Source of the DNA: Lysinibacillus sp. ZYM-1
GTDB taxonomy: Bacteria > Bacillota > Bacilli > Bacillales_A > Planococcaceae
NCBI RefSeq assembly: GCF_001308875.1
Contig: NZ_KQ465126.1
Coordinates: forward strand, 20,959 to 84,958
DNA: 64,000 nucleotides
Reading direction: 5' to 3'
The position numbers and the translations under genes were made by a program. Below, piece after piece: positions 17,892-25,953 of this stretch (its first letter is position 1; every line of letters starts with the position of its first letter). The notes below the pieces were generated by a model. The model was not told the origin of the DNA. It saw nothing but the letters and a program-made list of their open reading frames with translations, and made no database searches.

Positions 17892-18509
17892 ATGGAATTT
17901 TCTAAGCTGATTGATAAGCGTCGCTCGGCAAACAACTTTCTGAAGGACGTTAAGATGACTGAGGAAGATATACGTCCCATTTTAGAGGATGTCAAACTTG
18001 CTCCATCAGCCTTTAATTTACAACACGCCAATTATATCGTTGTGTTGGATGAGGCTATGAAAGAAAAAGTACGAGAGGCTGCATACGGTCAATATAAAGT
18101 GCATTCAGCTTCAGGGGTCATCCTTGTACTAGGCGATAAAGAAGCATACAAAAATACTGCTGAACTAAGTCAAGGTATGGTGGATTTAGGTATTATAACA
18201 ACCTATGAATTAGAAGAAATAGTTGCTGAGAATACTAACTTTTATGAAGACCGCGGTGAAGCATTTATGAAAGAAGATGCTATTCGTAACGCATCTTTGT
18301 CAGCTATGTTATTTATGCTAGCTGCGAAAAATCGCGGCTGGGACACTTGTCCAATGATCGGCTTCGATAATCAAAAAATGCGTGAGCTTTTTAATGTGCC
18401 TGAAACACAAGAAATAGCTCTAATGATTACTATTGGAAAAGAAAAAGAAAGCAGTCGTCGTTTACGTGGTTATCGTAAGCCAGTTGAAGAATTTGCCACT
18501 TACTATTAA
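17892..18509 (+). CDS. mhqN: Nitroreductase-family FMN oxidoreductase (MhqN-like)
   Basis: 205 residues, single-domain nitroreductase. The family start (MEFSKLIDKRRSANNFL) supplies the FMN-phosphate-binding Arg/Ser, APSAFNLQHANYIVVL is the characteristic second block, and KNRGWDTCPMIGFD and IGKEKESSRRLRGYRKP complete the FMN site. Such enzymes reduce nitroaromatics or quinones with NAD(P)H, and B. subtilis MhqN belongs to the MhqR regulon. The ATG at 17892 follows GGAGGTTTAATGA. It is the second gene of the cassette, 69 bases after the dioxygenase. Confidence 0.88.
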   Translation: MEFSKLIDKRRSANNFLKDVKMTEEDIRPILEDVKLAPSAFNLQHANYIVVLDEAMKEKVREAAYGQYKVHSASGVILVLGDKEAYKNTAELSQGMVDLGIITTYELEEIVAENTNFYEDRGEAFMKEDAIRNASLSAMLFMLAAKNRGWDTCPMIGFDNQKMRELFNVPETQEIALMITIGKEKESSRRLRGYRKPVEEFATYY

Positions 18510-18572
18510 TGTGGTATAAAATACAATAGCTATACAAATACTAAGAATAATGTACATTTAGGAGGAAACATC

Positions 18573-19115
18573 ATGAAAGTAGTAGCAATCGTAGGTAGTA
18601 TCCGTAAAGAATCTTATAATATGCAGTTAGCTCAATTTATTCAAAAACGTTATACTGAGAAATTTGATCTAGAAGTTTTAAGCCTGAAGGATCTACCGAT
18701 GTATAATCAAGATATTGAAAATGAAGCACCACAAGCAGTTCTTGATTTTAAAGGAAAAGTAAAGGCTGCAGATGCTGTATTATGGGTAACACCAGAGTAT
18801 AATGGAACAGTTCCAGGTGTTATGGTCAATGCAATTGATTGGTTATCTCGCGTAGATAAAGTAATGATTGGCAAGCCATCTATCATTATGGGTGCATCTA
18901 TGGGTAACTTGGGTACTGTAAAAGCACAATTACATTTGCGTGATATTTTATTCTCACCTGGCATTAACTCACCATTGCTAAGTGGCAATGATGTTTATAT
19001 CGGTGCTGTGCACACTAAATTTGATGCAGAAGGCAATTTAACTGATGAAGGTACAGTGAAATTTTTAGATATAGTAATTGATAACTTCCTAAACTGGACA
19101 AAAAAATACGTTTAA
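18573..19115 (+). CDS. NAD(P)H-dependent FMN reductase (quinone/azo/chromate reductase family)
   Basis: 180 residues, flavodoxin-like. VGSIRKESYNMQLAQ binds FMN phosphate, TPEYNGTVPGVMVNAIDW is the family signature, and GASMGNLGTVKAQLHLR is the second flavin loop. Relatives (YieF/ChrR, YhdA) carry out two-electron reduction of quinones, azo dyes or chromate, protecting against semiquinones. AGGAGGAAACATC precedes the ATG. It is the last gene of the mhq-like cassette and is followed by a strong terminator. In B. subtilis the corresponding MhqR-controlled enzymes are AzoR1/AzoR2, which belong to a different flavodoxin subfamily, so substrates may differ. Confidence 0.85.
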   Translation: MKVVAIVGSIRKESYNMQLAQFIQKRYTEKFDLEVLSLKDLPMYNQDIENEAPQAVLDFKGKVKAADAVLWVTPEYNGTVPGVMVNAIDWLSRVDKVMIGKPSIIMGASMGNLGTVKAQLHLRDILFSPGINSPLLSGNDVYIGAVHTKFDAEGNLTDEGTVKFLDIVIDNFLNWTKKYV

Positions 19116-19126
19116 GTTAAAAACTA

Positions 19127-19161
19127 ACCCATAAGTATATAATATACTTATGGGTTTTTTT
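19127..19161 (+). terminator. Terminator of the mhq-like cassette
   Basis: ACCCATAAGTATA and TATACTTATGGGT form a 13-bp perfect stem followed by T7. Confidence 0.9.
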
Positions 19162-19243
19162 CATTTGGATAGAGATTTCTTCTGCATGAAATCTTCATAT
19201 TTTCCCGGTATACTATTAAGAAATTCTAAAATGGTGGTTACAG

Positions 19244-20638
19244 ATGAGAAAATTATCACTGAAGCTTGGCATCATCTTTTTCATCACATTATTTTGTATC
19301 GAAACATTTATGATGTTTTTTTTACATGCCTCATTGACAAATTCAAGAGTTGAAGAGGAATTGGCGAGTTTGCAAGCAAGAGGAAATTCACATCGCACAA
19401 TATTAGAACAGAACTTCAATAAGGAAACATTAGCGCATGTCGTATTGATGGAATCCGAAGAAACTACTGATGTAGTGGTCACAGATTATAAGGGGACAAT
19501 ATTAGCATCCTCGCAACCGCATCCTGAAATCAAAGATATGATAAAGAATTTAAATGGAATAGTACCCTACGAAGGAAGGATTCTACAAGATAACTGGCAA
19601 GAGGTGCAAGCTATTGCTACCATTAGCCCTATTCAAACACAGCAGACAACGATTGGCTATGTCTTTATGTTTCAAAATACAGATTCCATACATGCTTTAA
19701 TGAAGCGTTTAAATAAACATTTCCTTATTGTTGGCATCGTCTCAGGCTTAGTAACCATTGCCGTCATCATAGTGTTATCTAGAAAGCTTGCCGAACCATT
19801 AATTCAGATGAAAGAAGCAACATTGAAAATGAGTAAAGGAGATTTTACAGTTACTCTGTCTCCAAATGGAAAAGATGAGCTTGGGGATTTATCGAATGCT
19901 ATTCAGCTACTATCAAATGAGTTAAATCATTTAAGGCAGGAACGCAAAGAATTTTTATCTAGTATTGCACATGAGCTTCGCACACCGATTACCTTTATTA
20001 AAGGCTATACCGATATTCTTTATAAACGTGATTTAACAGGGCATGATCGACAAAAATATTTAGCTATTATACTAGAGGAGACCAATAGACTTTCGAGATT
20101 AATAAAGGACTTATTTGATTTAGCTAAAATGGATGAAAACTCATTTGTTATTGAAAAACAAAGTCTAAGTTTACATGCTTTTTTTATTAGCATCGAAGCT
20201 AAATTAAGCCCTGCTTTTCAAGAAAAAGATATTCATTTTGTGGTGTGCTGTGAAGAGGGATTAACACTATGGGCTGATGAAGCAAGATTAGAGCAAATAA
20301 TGATCAATCTATTAAATAACGCATTAACCTATTGTAGACCGGGAGATACTACCACTGTAAATGTGAAGGAAATTAATGGCGTTTTAACCATCGTAATTCG
20401 TGATACGGGAAAAGGAATTCCTAAAAAGGATTTACCGTTTATTTTCGAGCGCTTTTACCGAGTCGAGAAATCTAGAAGTCGCGCATTGGGAGGGGCTGGA
20501 CTAGGACTTGCGATTGTAAAGGAACTTGTACAGGCACACGGAGGAGAAGTGATGGTAAGGAGTGAAAAAAACAAAGGGACTATTTTTGAATTATCGTTTA
20601 AAGGAGTAGAAGCGGATGAAAACCATTTTATGCATTGA
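19244..20638 (+). CDS. Membrane sensor histidine kinase (HAMP type)
   Basis: 464 residues. Transmembrane segments are at about 7-27 and 159-181, with an extracellular sensor of about 130 residues between them. A HAMP domain follows (KLAEPLIQMKEATLKMSKGD), then HisKA with phospho-acceptor His243 in SSIAHELRTPITFIKGY, and an HATPase_c domain with N, G1 and G2 boxes (LLNNALTY, DTGKGIPKKD, GGAGLGLAIVKEL). It overlaps the response regulator by 23 bases; the kinase-first gene order is less usual. The ribosome binding site is weak (TGGTGGTTACAG). The signal is unknown. The convergent lipoprotein gene ydhK is the closest candidate target. Confidence 0.9.
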   Translation: MRKLSLKLGIIFFITLFCIETFMMFFLHASLTNSRVEEELASLQARGNSHRTILEQNFNKETLAHVVLMESEETTDVVVTDYKGTILASSQPHPEIKDMIKNLNGIVPYEGRILQDNWQEVQAIATISPIQTQQTTIGYVFMFQNTDSIHALMKRLNKHFLIVGIVSGLVTIAVIIVLSRKLAEPLIQMKEATLKMSKGDFTVTLSPNGKDELGDLSNAIQLLSNELNHLRQERKEFLSSIAHELRTPITFIKGYTDILYKRDLTGHDRQKYLAIILEETNRLSRLIKDLFDLAKMDENSFVIEKQSLSLHAFFISIEAKLSPAFQEKDIHFVVCCEEGLTLWADEARLEQIMINLLNNALTYCRPGDTTTVNVKEINGVLTIVIRDTGKGIPKKDLPFIFERFYRVEKSRSRALGGAGLGLAIVKELVQAHGGEVMVRSEKNKGTIFELSFKGVEADENHFMH

Positions 20639-21317
20639 CGATGAACCAAGAATGTTAGATTTATTGACCCTTTACTTAGAACCCGTTTTTCATTGTAGAG
20701 CAATGTCGTCCGTTCACGATGCGTTCATTTATTTAGAAGAAGAGCATGTGGATTTAGTTCTTTTGGATATTATGATGCCTGAAATGGATGGGTGGCAGGT
20801 TTGCCAAGAGATCAGGAAGTTTTGGGATGTACCTATAATCATGCTTACGGCCAAAGGGGAGCATTCAGATATTGTGAAAGGTTTGAACATTGGCGCAGAT
20901 GATTATATAGTAAAGCCTTTTGATGAGGAAGAGTTATTAGCACGTATACAAGCGGTATTAAGGAGAACAAAAACAGAAGAAAAGGTGATTGTCTTTGAGG
21001 GATTACGCTTAGATAAAGAATCCTTTGAGTTATATTTTCGGCAAGAGGCAATCCCTTTAACACCAAAGGAATTTTCCATGATGGCCTTATTTTTAGATCA
21101 TCAGAATAAAGTATTTTCAAGAGAACATCTTATCAATACAGTTTGGGGTTATAATGTTTCAATTGAAGATCGCACAATTGATTCCCATGTCCGTAATTTA
21201 CGAGAAAAATTACGGAAAAGCGGTTTTCCTGCTGATGATTACTTGCAAACAGTTTGGGGAATCGGCTATAAATGGCATAAGTTTGCGGATAGAAAGCCTT
21301 TAGAACATAAAAGCTAG
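20616..21317 (+). CDS. OmpR-family response regulator
   Basis: 233 residues. The receiver domain has DDEP at the acidic pocket, Asp51 as phospho-acceptor in LVLLDIMMPEMDG, Thr in IIMLTAKGE and Lys in YIVKPFDEEELLARI. The C-terminal winged helix (about 135-228) includes LTPKEFSMMALFL, the recognition helix in SIEDRTIDSHVRNLREKL and TVWGIGYKW. It begins inside the kinase gene, so the two are translationally coupled partners. Confidence 0.92.
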   Translation: MKTILCIDDEPRMLDLLTLYLEPVFHCRAMSSVHDAFIYLEEEHVDLVLLDIMMPEMDGWQVCQEIRKFWDVPIIMLTAKGEHSDIVKGLNIGADDYIVKPFDEEELLARIQAVLRRTKTEEKVIVFEGLRLDKESFELYFRQEAIPLTPKEFSMMALFLDHQNKVFSREHLINTVWGYNVSIEDRTIDSHVRNLREKLRKSGFPADDYLQTVWGIGYKWHKFADRKPLEHKS

Positions 21318-21321
21318 AAAA

Positions 21322-21362
21322 CAAAAAAACAACCTCTACCAGACATACTGGGAGAGGTTGTT
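21322..21362 (-). terminator. Terminator of the ydhK-like gene
   Basis: AACAACCTCT pairs with AGAGGTTGTT; on the minus strand the stem is followed by T7. The plus side lacks a T-run, so the response-regulator transcript is not clearly ended by it. Confidence 0.75.
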
Positions 21363-21366
21363 CGCA

Positions 21367-21951
21367 TTAGTTCTCTGTTAACTCATCTTCTGTTACCCAT
21401 TTATGATTTTTCACTGCTTCACCATTTATGGTGGAAGTGTAATCAACCATATAAACAGTCGTTGGTACAGCCTCTTCAATGCGGACAGTCGCGTTTTTCA
21501 TTCCTTCCATATGTGTGGCAGCCGTTTTTACCTCTGTGCCAAAAGACAGTGGCCCCTCTCCTGCATCAATTAATTCCTCATGGATGACCCACTTATGATT
21601 CTCTACACGTTTTCCACCTGATGTTGGGTCATAGGAAATCGTATAAGCCGTAGTCTTATATGCACCAACAATTGTCGCTTCAGCATCTTTCATACCTTCC
21701 ATATGTCCGTTCGAAATAATAGCCGTACTTCCAACGGGAAACTTCGGATTTTCAGCTTTTTTTAATGTAGCTGGTACTTCTTCAGAACTTGAATGATTCA
21801 TCGTAGAATGATCCATTTCGGTTTGTTGTTCAGTCCCAGTAGTTTTATTTGACGTTGATGCAGGCTCTGTTGTATCGCTAGAACATGCTGATAACGTAAG
21901 TAAAGTTACTGCTGACAATAGCCCAATTGACCATCTTCTTTTAAATGTCAT
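21367..21951 (-). CDS. ydhK: YdhK-like lipoprotein with tandem DUF1541 repeats
   Basis: 194 residues. Signal peptide with lipobox LLTLSACSS, a Ser/Thr/Glu/His linker containing MDHSTMNHSSSEE, then two DUF1541 units of about 60 residues. Each unit has a GxxxxxxHMEGMKxAxA/V segment followed by TxYxxxYxxxxxGxxVxNHKWV. The His/Met-rich segments suggest binding of a soft metal such as copper at the cell surface, which is an inference. AGGAGGATCTAAC precedes the ATG. It is convergent with the two-component system. Confidence 0.85.
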   Translation of the reverse strand: MTFKRRWSIGLLSAVTLLTLSACSSDTTEPASTSNKTTGTEQQTEMDHSTMNHSSSEEVPATLKKAENPKFPVGSTAIISNGHMEGMKDAEATIVGAYKTTAYTISYDPTSGGKRVENHKWVIHEELIDAGEGPLSFGTEVKTAATHMEGMKNATVRIEEAVPTTVYMVDYTSTINGEAVKNHKWVTEDELTEN

Positions 21952-22021
21952 GTTAGATCCTCCTCACTATTTGCCCCTACTGTAGCAAACAAATATGCAG
22001 AAATGATGGACGTTATCTATT

Positions 22022-22056
22022 ACAAAAAACTTCTTTAGTCAAATAACTAAAGAAGT
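22022..22056 (-). terminator. Terminator of bioY
   Basis: ACTTCTTTAGT pairs with ACTAAAGAAGT; on the minus strand the stem is followed by T6. Confidence 0.85.
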
Positions 22057-22067
22057 AGATAGAGGTG

Positions 22068-22664
22068 TTATTGAATGGGCATGATTTTGAGTGTTTTTTG
22101 TAGTCGGTAGGCAAAGATGCCAGCGAAAATAGCTAAAATGATGTCTTTTGGAAGTGGGGGGATCATCCAGAGCCAAGCTAATCTATAAGAAAAATCTTCT
22201 GGCGCACTTGCCCATAGCTTGTAAGCAAAATACATCCAGTTTGTGCCTAGTAAATAATTGATAGCAGTTGCGATGAATGCAGCTAGGATATAGCTTTTCT
22301 TTGTACCACTTCGTTCCACAATTAATCCTGCAACAAATGCTGCTACAATAAATGTGATAATGAATCCAAATGTTGGACTTAAAATTTGACCAAAGCCTCC
22401 ACCAAAGCGAGCAAAGACAGGTGCTCCTGCTAATCCTATACACATATAAACCGTGCAGGCAAGCGCTCCTTTTCTACTGCCCAAAATAAGTCCAGCTAAA
22501 ATTGCAAAAAAGGTTTGAAGTGTAATTGGTACACCACCCACTGTCATAAAGGGCACAAAGGAAGTGATATTGGCACCCACCATCATTAGGGAAGAAAATA
22601 ATCCAATATAAGCAATATCTACAGTTTTTAATTTATGATGACTTTGTTCTGTAACAGTTATCAT
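22068..22664 (-). CDS. bioY: Biotin transporter BioY (ECF-type substrate-binding membrane protein)
   Basis: 198 residues, about six membrane helices. The BioY hallmarks are visible: MTVGGVPITLQTFFAILAGL, GAPVFARFGGGFGQILSPTF and the later GTNWMYFAYKLW. BioY is the S component that binds biotin and works with the shared EcfAA'T module, which is not in this window, or possibly alone. The start is the ATG at 22664 behind AGGAGTGAAATC; an upstream ATG at 22691 lies before this site. A BirA-like dyad lies about 60 bases upstream, suggesting control by biotin. It is divergent from the cobalamin-uptake genes. Confidence 0.92.
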   Translation of the reverse strand: MITVTEQSHHKLKTVDIAYIGLFSSLMMVGANITSFVPFMTVGGVPITLQTFFAILAGLILGSRKGALACTVYMCIGLAGAPVFARFGGGFGQILSPTFGFIITFIVAAFVAGLIVERSGTKKSYILAAFIATAINYLLGTNWMYFAYKLWASAPEDFSYRLAWLWMIPPLPKDIILAIFAGIFAYRLQKTLKIMPIQ

Positions 22665-22721
22665 GATTTCACTCCTATTTTGAAAGTTCATAATTATAGT
22701 GTAAAAAACTAAGTTATTTGT

Positions 22722-22749
22722 GTCAACTTTATATATTAATTAAGTTAAC
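22722..22749. promoter_or_regulatory. Possible BirA (biotin repressor) operator
   Basis: GTCAACTT and AAGTTAAC form an inverted repeat separated by 12 AT-rich bases. The GTTAAC-N14/16-GTTAAC style matches Bacillus BirA operators, and the site lies in front of bioY. It deviates from the full consensus, so the call is tentative. Confidence 0.5.
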
Positions 22750-22768
22750 TCAACTCAACTCAACTCAA
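22749..22768. repeat. Four tandem CTCAA units
   Basis: A short perfect pentanucleotide microsatellite (CTCAA x4) directly adjoins the putative BirA half-site. Confidence 0.8.
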
Positions 22769-22859
22769 AAAGGTACTACCCTAATTTAAAGTTCTATGTA
22801 GACTAACTATCTATAAAAATGTATGATAGAATCGTCATAATTTTATAACTTTATATACT

Positions 22860-23045
22860 ATTGGTGTGACATTTTAAAATATGTCGCTTAAAAGGGAAGT
22901 CGGTGGAAGTCCGACGCTGTCCCGCAACTGTAACGAGGAGTCCTATAATGTTTTTTGCCACTGTTAAAAATGGGAAGGCTTTTATAGGATCGTGAATCGA
23001 AGCCAGGAGACCTGCCAATAAGTAATACCTGTAATGCCCACGAGG
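22860..23045 (+). ncRNA. Cobalamin riboswitch
   Basis: The diagnostic order of motifs is present: GGGAAGTCGGTGGAAGTCC, GCTGTCCCGCAACTGTAA (B12 box side), a variable stem arm, then GAAGCCAGGAGACCTGCC. A terminator hairpin follows at 23098-23138. It should switch off btuC-btuD when adenosylcobalamin is plentiful. Boundaries are approximate. Confidence 0.95.
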
Positions 23046-23097
23046 ATGCAAGCAATTACGGACAATAGCTGGATATTTTCTGACTTTGTTTATTCTA

Positions 23098-23138
23098 GGG
23101 TATTTTTGTGCGTATTTCCGCATGAAATACCCTTTTTT
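23098..23138 (+). terminator. Expression-platform terminator of the cobalamin riboswitch
   Basis: GGGTATTT and AAATACCC pair around a smaller TGCG/CGCA hairpin and are followed by T6, 52 bases after the aptamer. Confidence 0.8.
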
Positions 23139-23279
23139 ATCTTTATTCAAAAGAGATTTTTTGATGTACCAGGTATAGAAGACTTATCTAAATGCCAACT
23201 GAAGAGAGATAAATCCAGACTAATTTATGCGAGGGCATAATTGATTGCTTCATTCATCATATTAGTAGGAGTTTAATGG

Positions 23280-24326
23280 ATGAATAAAAAATTTATGTTA
23301 TTTTCTTTAGTACTTCTTTTAGTATTAATCGTTTCAATGACATTTGCCGTAATGGTTGGATCTGTTTCAGTGACACCATTATATGTGTGGAAAGTTATAC
23401 TTTCTAAATTACCCTTTATCCAACATATGATAGAGCAAGATTGGAGCCGCTCACAGGAAATCATAATATGGCAAATAAGAGTCCCACGTGTCATTCTTGC
23501 TGCTATTGTTGGAGCAGGGTTAGCCATTGCAGGTGCAGCGATTCAGGCACTTGTACGAAATTCCATTGCTGACCCATATATTTTAGGGATATCTTCAGGT
23601 GCAGCAGTTGGGGCGACTTCAGTAATTATTTTAGGTGCCTTTTCATTTTTAGGTATGTATGCACTTTCTGTATCAGCTTTTTTAGGATCCTTGATCGCTA
23701 TTGGGCTAGTATTTTTCTTATCGAGTGTGGGTGGACGTGTCTCAATCTTTCGCTTGCTATTAGCAGGTATGGCAATTTCCTTTATTTTAACAGCCATTTC
23801 TAATTTTATTTTAATGATGTCAAAGCAAGAGGGGGCTTTAAAGGCCGTTATGTTTTGGATGCTAGGTAGCCTAGCTGGAGCGAAATGGAATAATATTGTC
23901 ATTCCAGCCTTCATATTTTTCGTTGTATTTGGGCTATTATGGCTATTCTATCGAAATTTAAATTTATTGTTACTTGGGGAAGAGGCTGCAGTAACATTGG
24001 GTGTCAATCTGCAACAATTTCGCATACAGCTCATATTACTTGTCTCACTCTTAACAGGGGTACTTGTAGCAGTCAGTGGTTCTATCGGATTTGTGGGGCT
24101 AATCATTCCGCATATAGTACGGTTAATTGTGGGTTCCAACTATAAATATGTAATACCGATCAGTGCATTATTAGGAGGGATTTTCTTAGTTTGGGCAGAT
24201 GCATTAGCTCGAATTATTATTGCTCCACAGGAAATGCCCATCGGTATAATTACAGCCTTTTGTGGAGGGCCATTTTTCATTTGGTTACTCCGTCGTAACA
24301 ATTATTCTTTTGGTGAAGGAGATTAA
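23280..24326 (+). CDS. btuC: Cobalamin ABC transporter permease BtuC (FecCD family)
   Basis: 348 residues, about ten membrane helices. The opening is followed by IRVPRVILAAIVGAGLAIAG, then VRNSIADPYILGISSGAAVG and GSIGFVGLIIPHIVRLIVG, the classic FecCD blocks, and EMPIGIITAFCGGPFFIWLL at the end. Family membership alone would allow an iron-siderophore substrate; the upstream cobalamin riboswitch argues for vitamin B12. The ATG at 23280 has GTAGGAG 8 bases before it; the ATG 4 bases earlier is out of frame and closes at once. The gene is 141 bases after the riboswitch terminator. No substrate-binding protein gene precedes or follows it. Confidence 0.92.
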   Translation: MNKKFMLFSLVLLLVLIVSMTFAVMVGSVSVTPLYVWKVILSKLPFIQHMIEQDWSRSQEIIIWQIRVPRVILAAIVGAGLAIAGAAIQALVRNSIADPYILGISSGAAVGATSVIILGAFSFLGMYALSVSAFLGSLIAIGLVFFLSSVGGRVSIFRLLLAGMAISFILTAISNFILMMSKQEGALKAVMFWMLGSLAGAKWNNIVIPAFIFFVVFGLLWLFYRNLNLLLLGEEAAVTLGVNLQQFRIQLILLVSLLTGVLVAVSGSIGFVGLIIPHIVRLIVGSNYKYVIPISALLGGIFLVWADALARIIIAPQEMPIGIITAFCGGPFFIWLLRRNNYSFGEGD

Positions 24327-24331
24327 CTTAC

Positions 24332-25123
24332 ATGACATTAGAAGCAAAACAAGTATCATTCTCCATTTACGATCAGCGGATACTACATGAGGTAAGTGTT
24401 CAAATAAAAGAAAAGCAATTTGTGGGTTTAATTGGTCCTAATGGTAGTGGAAAATCGACATTGCTTAAAAATATGTATCGTCTCCTAAAGCCTGAGAGCG
24501 GTACAGTACTGTTAAATGAGCAGGATATTTTAAAGCAATCTAGTAAAGCCATTGCCAAAAATTTGGCCGTTGTTAGTCAAGAAACACCTGTATTATTTGA
24601 TTTTACTGTTCATGATTTAGTCAGTATGGGAAGGACTCCACATAAAAAGCTATTAGAGCTTGATCAGGAGCAAGATTTTCTAATTGTTAAAGATGCTCTG
24701 AAGCAAACTGGTATATCGCATCTAGCCAAACGAAGCTTTAGCTCTCTTTCTGGTGGAGAAAAAAAGCGTGTAATGGTTGCAAGAGCACTCGCACAGCAAG
24801 CACAAGTACTAATATTGGATGAACCAACAAATCATTTAGATATTCAGCATCAACTTCAGCTTATGGACTTAATTCAAACTTTACATCTAACAGTAGTAGC
24901 TGCTTTACATGACTTGAATATCGCTGCAATGTACTGTGACCAAATTTACGTTTTACAGCATGGACGCATTGTTTGTCATGGAACACCACAGGAGGTACTT
25001 ACACCATCATTGCTGCAAGAAGTATTTGGTGTATTTGCCGATATTCAAACACATACACTAACCGGTAAACCTTATCTTACATATGTCCCAGAACAATTCG
25101 CAAAAAAGGTTTGCCAAGTTTAA
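24332..25123 (+). CDS. btuD: Cobalamin ABC transporter ATPase BtuD
   Basis: 263 residues, cytosolic ABC ATPase. Walker A GPNGSGKSTLL (about residues 34-44), Q-loop VVSQETPVLF, signature SSLSGGEKKRVMVARAL, Walker B VLILDEPTNHLD and switch His in VAALHDLNIA. The FepC/BtuD-type sequence and its position 6 bases after btuC make it the energising subunit of that permease. A short C-terminal extension after residue 235 (TLTGKPYLTYVPEQF) is common in this subfamily. It ends the riboswitch-controlled transcript. Confidence 0.92.
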   Translation: MTLEAKQVSFSIYDQRILHEVSVQIKEKQFVGLIGPNGSGKSTLLKNMYRLLKPESGTVLLNEQDILKQSSKAIAKNLAVVSQETPVLFDFTVHDLVSMGRTPHKKLLELDQEQDFLIVKDALKQTGISHLAKRSFSSLSGGEKKRVMVARALAQQAQVLILDEPTNHLDIQHQLQLMDLIQTLHLTVVAALHDLNIAAMYCDQIYVLQHGRIVCHGTPQEVLTPSLLQEVFGVFADIQTHTLTGKPYLTYVPEQFAKKVCQV

Positions 25124-25160
25124 AAACTGTACAGTAGTGCTTCGATGGATTTATCACCAT

Positions 25161-25203
25161 TCAACAAAAAAGAAGGACGCCACTTCAATTTAAGAGGGCG
25201 TCC
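25161..25203. terminator. Terminator between btuD and the SMR genes
   Basis: GGACGCC pairs with GGCGTCC. On the minus strand TTCTTTTTT follows, so it terminates the SMR operon best; it may also act on btuD. Confidence 0.7.
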
Positions 25204-25211
25204 TGTGTTAT

Positions 25212-25529
25212 TTAAGAAGATACTGCTTTTAATCCTGCAACTCCAATAATAATAGCAATGATACTTATTATTCGCGTAAAATTTTTAGATTCCCCAAAAA
25301 ACATTATATTTACAAGCACGGCACCTACAGTACCAATACCAACCCAGACAACATAGGCGATGCTTAGTTGTAAATAATTAAAGGATGCATATAGAAGTGC
25401 AAAAGATAAACCGAAGCCACCAACGTATAATAATAAATTCCGTACAGTTTTATGTTGACTATAAAAGCGTAAACCGATGACACCTACTATTTCTGACATT
25501 GCAGCTAATATAACAAATACCCAGCCCAT
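25212..25529 (-). CDS. yvdR: SMR-family efflux subunit (YvdR-like)
   Basis: 105 residues, four membrane helices. The conserved charged residue Glu13 (ILAAMSEIVGVIGLRF) and the YVVWVGIGTVGAVLVNIMFFGE block identify the small multidrug resistance family. SMR proteins of paired genes form heterodimers that export quaternary or guanidinium-type cations. The ATG overlaps the TAA of the upstream subunit (TAATG). The gene order TetR, long subunit, short subunit matches B. subtilis yvdT-yvdS-yvdR. Confidence 0.88.
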   Translation of the reverse strand: MGWVFVILAAMSEIVGVIGLRFYSQHKTVRNLLLYVGGFGLSFALLYASFNYLQLSIAYVVWVGIGTVGAVLVNIMFFGESKNFTRIISIIAIIIGVAGLKAVSS

Positions 25530-25882
25530 TATGCATCCACTCCTTTCGTAGTACCATGATCTTTCGATGGATTATCCGCTAATTTTAGGCCCATAACGCC
25601 CAATACTAAAATAATCATGAACATACCCTTAATCGCATTAAAGTCACCGTTGAAAATAAAGATATCCATTAATGTCGTACCGATTGCACCTGCTCCGGCA
25701 AAAATTGCGTAGACAGTCCCAGTAGGAAGCTTTTCACAAGCCTTTGATAAGAAGTGAAAATCGATGGCGATCATAGACACAATAATTATCCAATGCCACC
25801 ATGAGTTTGCTACATTAAAACCAAATATCCAAAACAATTCAAATAAACTTGTTAGTCCAACATACATCCATTCTTTTTGCAT
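25529..25882 (-). CDS. yvdS: SMR-family efflux subunit (YvdS-like)
   Basis: 117 residues, four membrane helices. The functional Glu15 lies in LTSLFELFWIFGF, and KLPTGTVYAIFAGAGAIGTT is the SMR signature. A hydrophilic tail of about 18 residues (NPSKDHGTTKGVDA) distinguishes it from its partner. The start is the ATG at 25882 after AAAGGAATTTATTT; a longer frame from 25921 runs through the operator and is not used. It likely forms a heterodimer with the next gene product. The TetR operator at 25910-25930 lies directly upstream. Confidence 0.88.
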   Translation of the reverse strand: MQKEWMYVGLTSLFELFWIFGFNVANSWWHWIIIVSMIAIDFHFLSKACEKLPTGTVYAIFAGAGAIGTTLMDIFIFNGDFNAIKGMFMIILVLGVMGLKLADNPSKDHGTTKGVDA

Positions 25883-25909
25883 AAATAAATTCCTTTCATA
25901 GCAATAATT

Positions 25910-25930
25910 AATGACTGACATTCAGTCATT
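25910..25930. promoter_or_regulatory. TetR-type operator in front of the SMR genes
   Basis: AATGACTGA-CAT-TCAGTCATT is a perfect inverted repeat (9-base arms, 3-base centre) between the TetR gene and the first SMR gene. The same arms recur upstream of the TetR gene itself. Confidence 0.85.
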
Positions 25931-25953
25931 TTTGAAGTAAAAGAGAACGCCAC

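Noticed and set aside
22851..23240. Small frames on both strands inside the cobalamin riboswitch
   Set aside because: They overlap the conserved aptamer and its terminator and lack ribosome binding sites.
23139..23279. Remnant of a btuF gene between riboswitch and btuC
   Set aside because: The short frame there shows no resemblance to a binding protein and no signal peptide.
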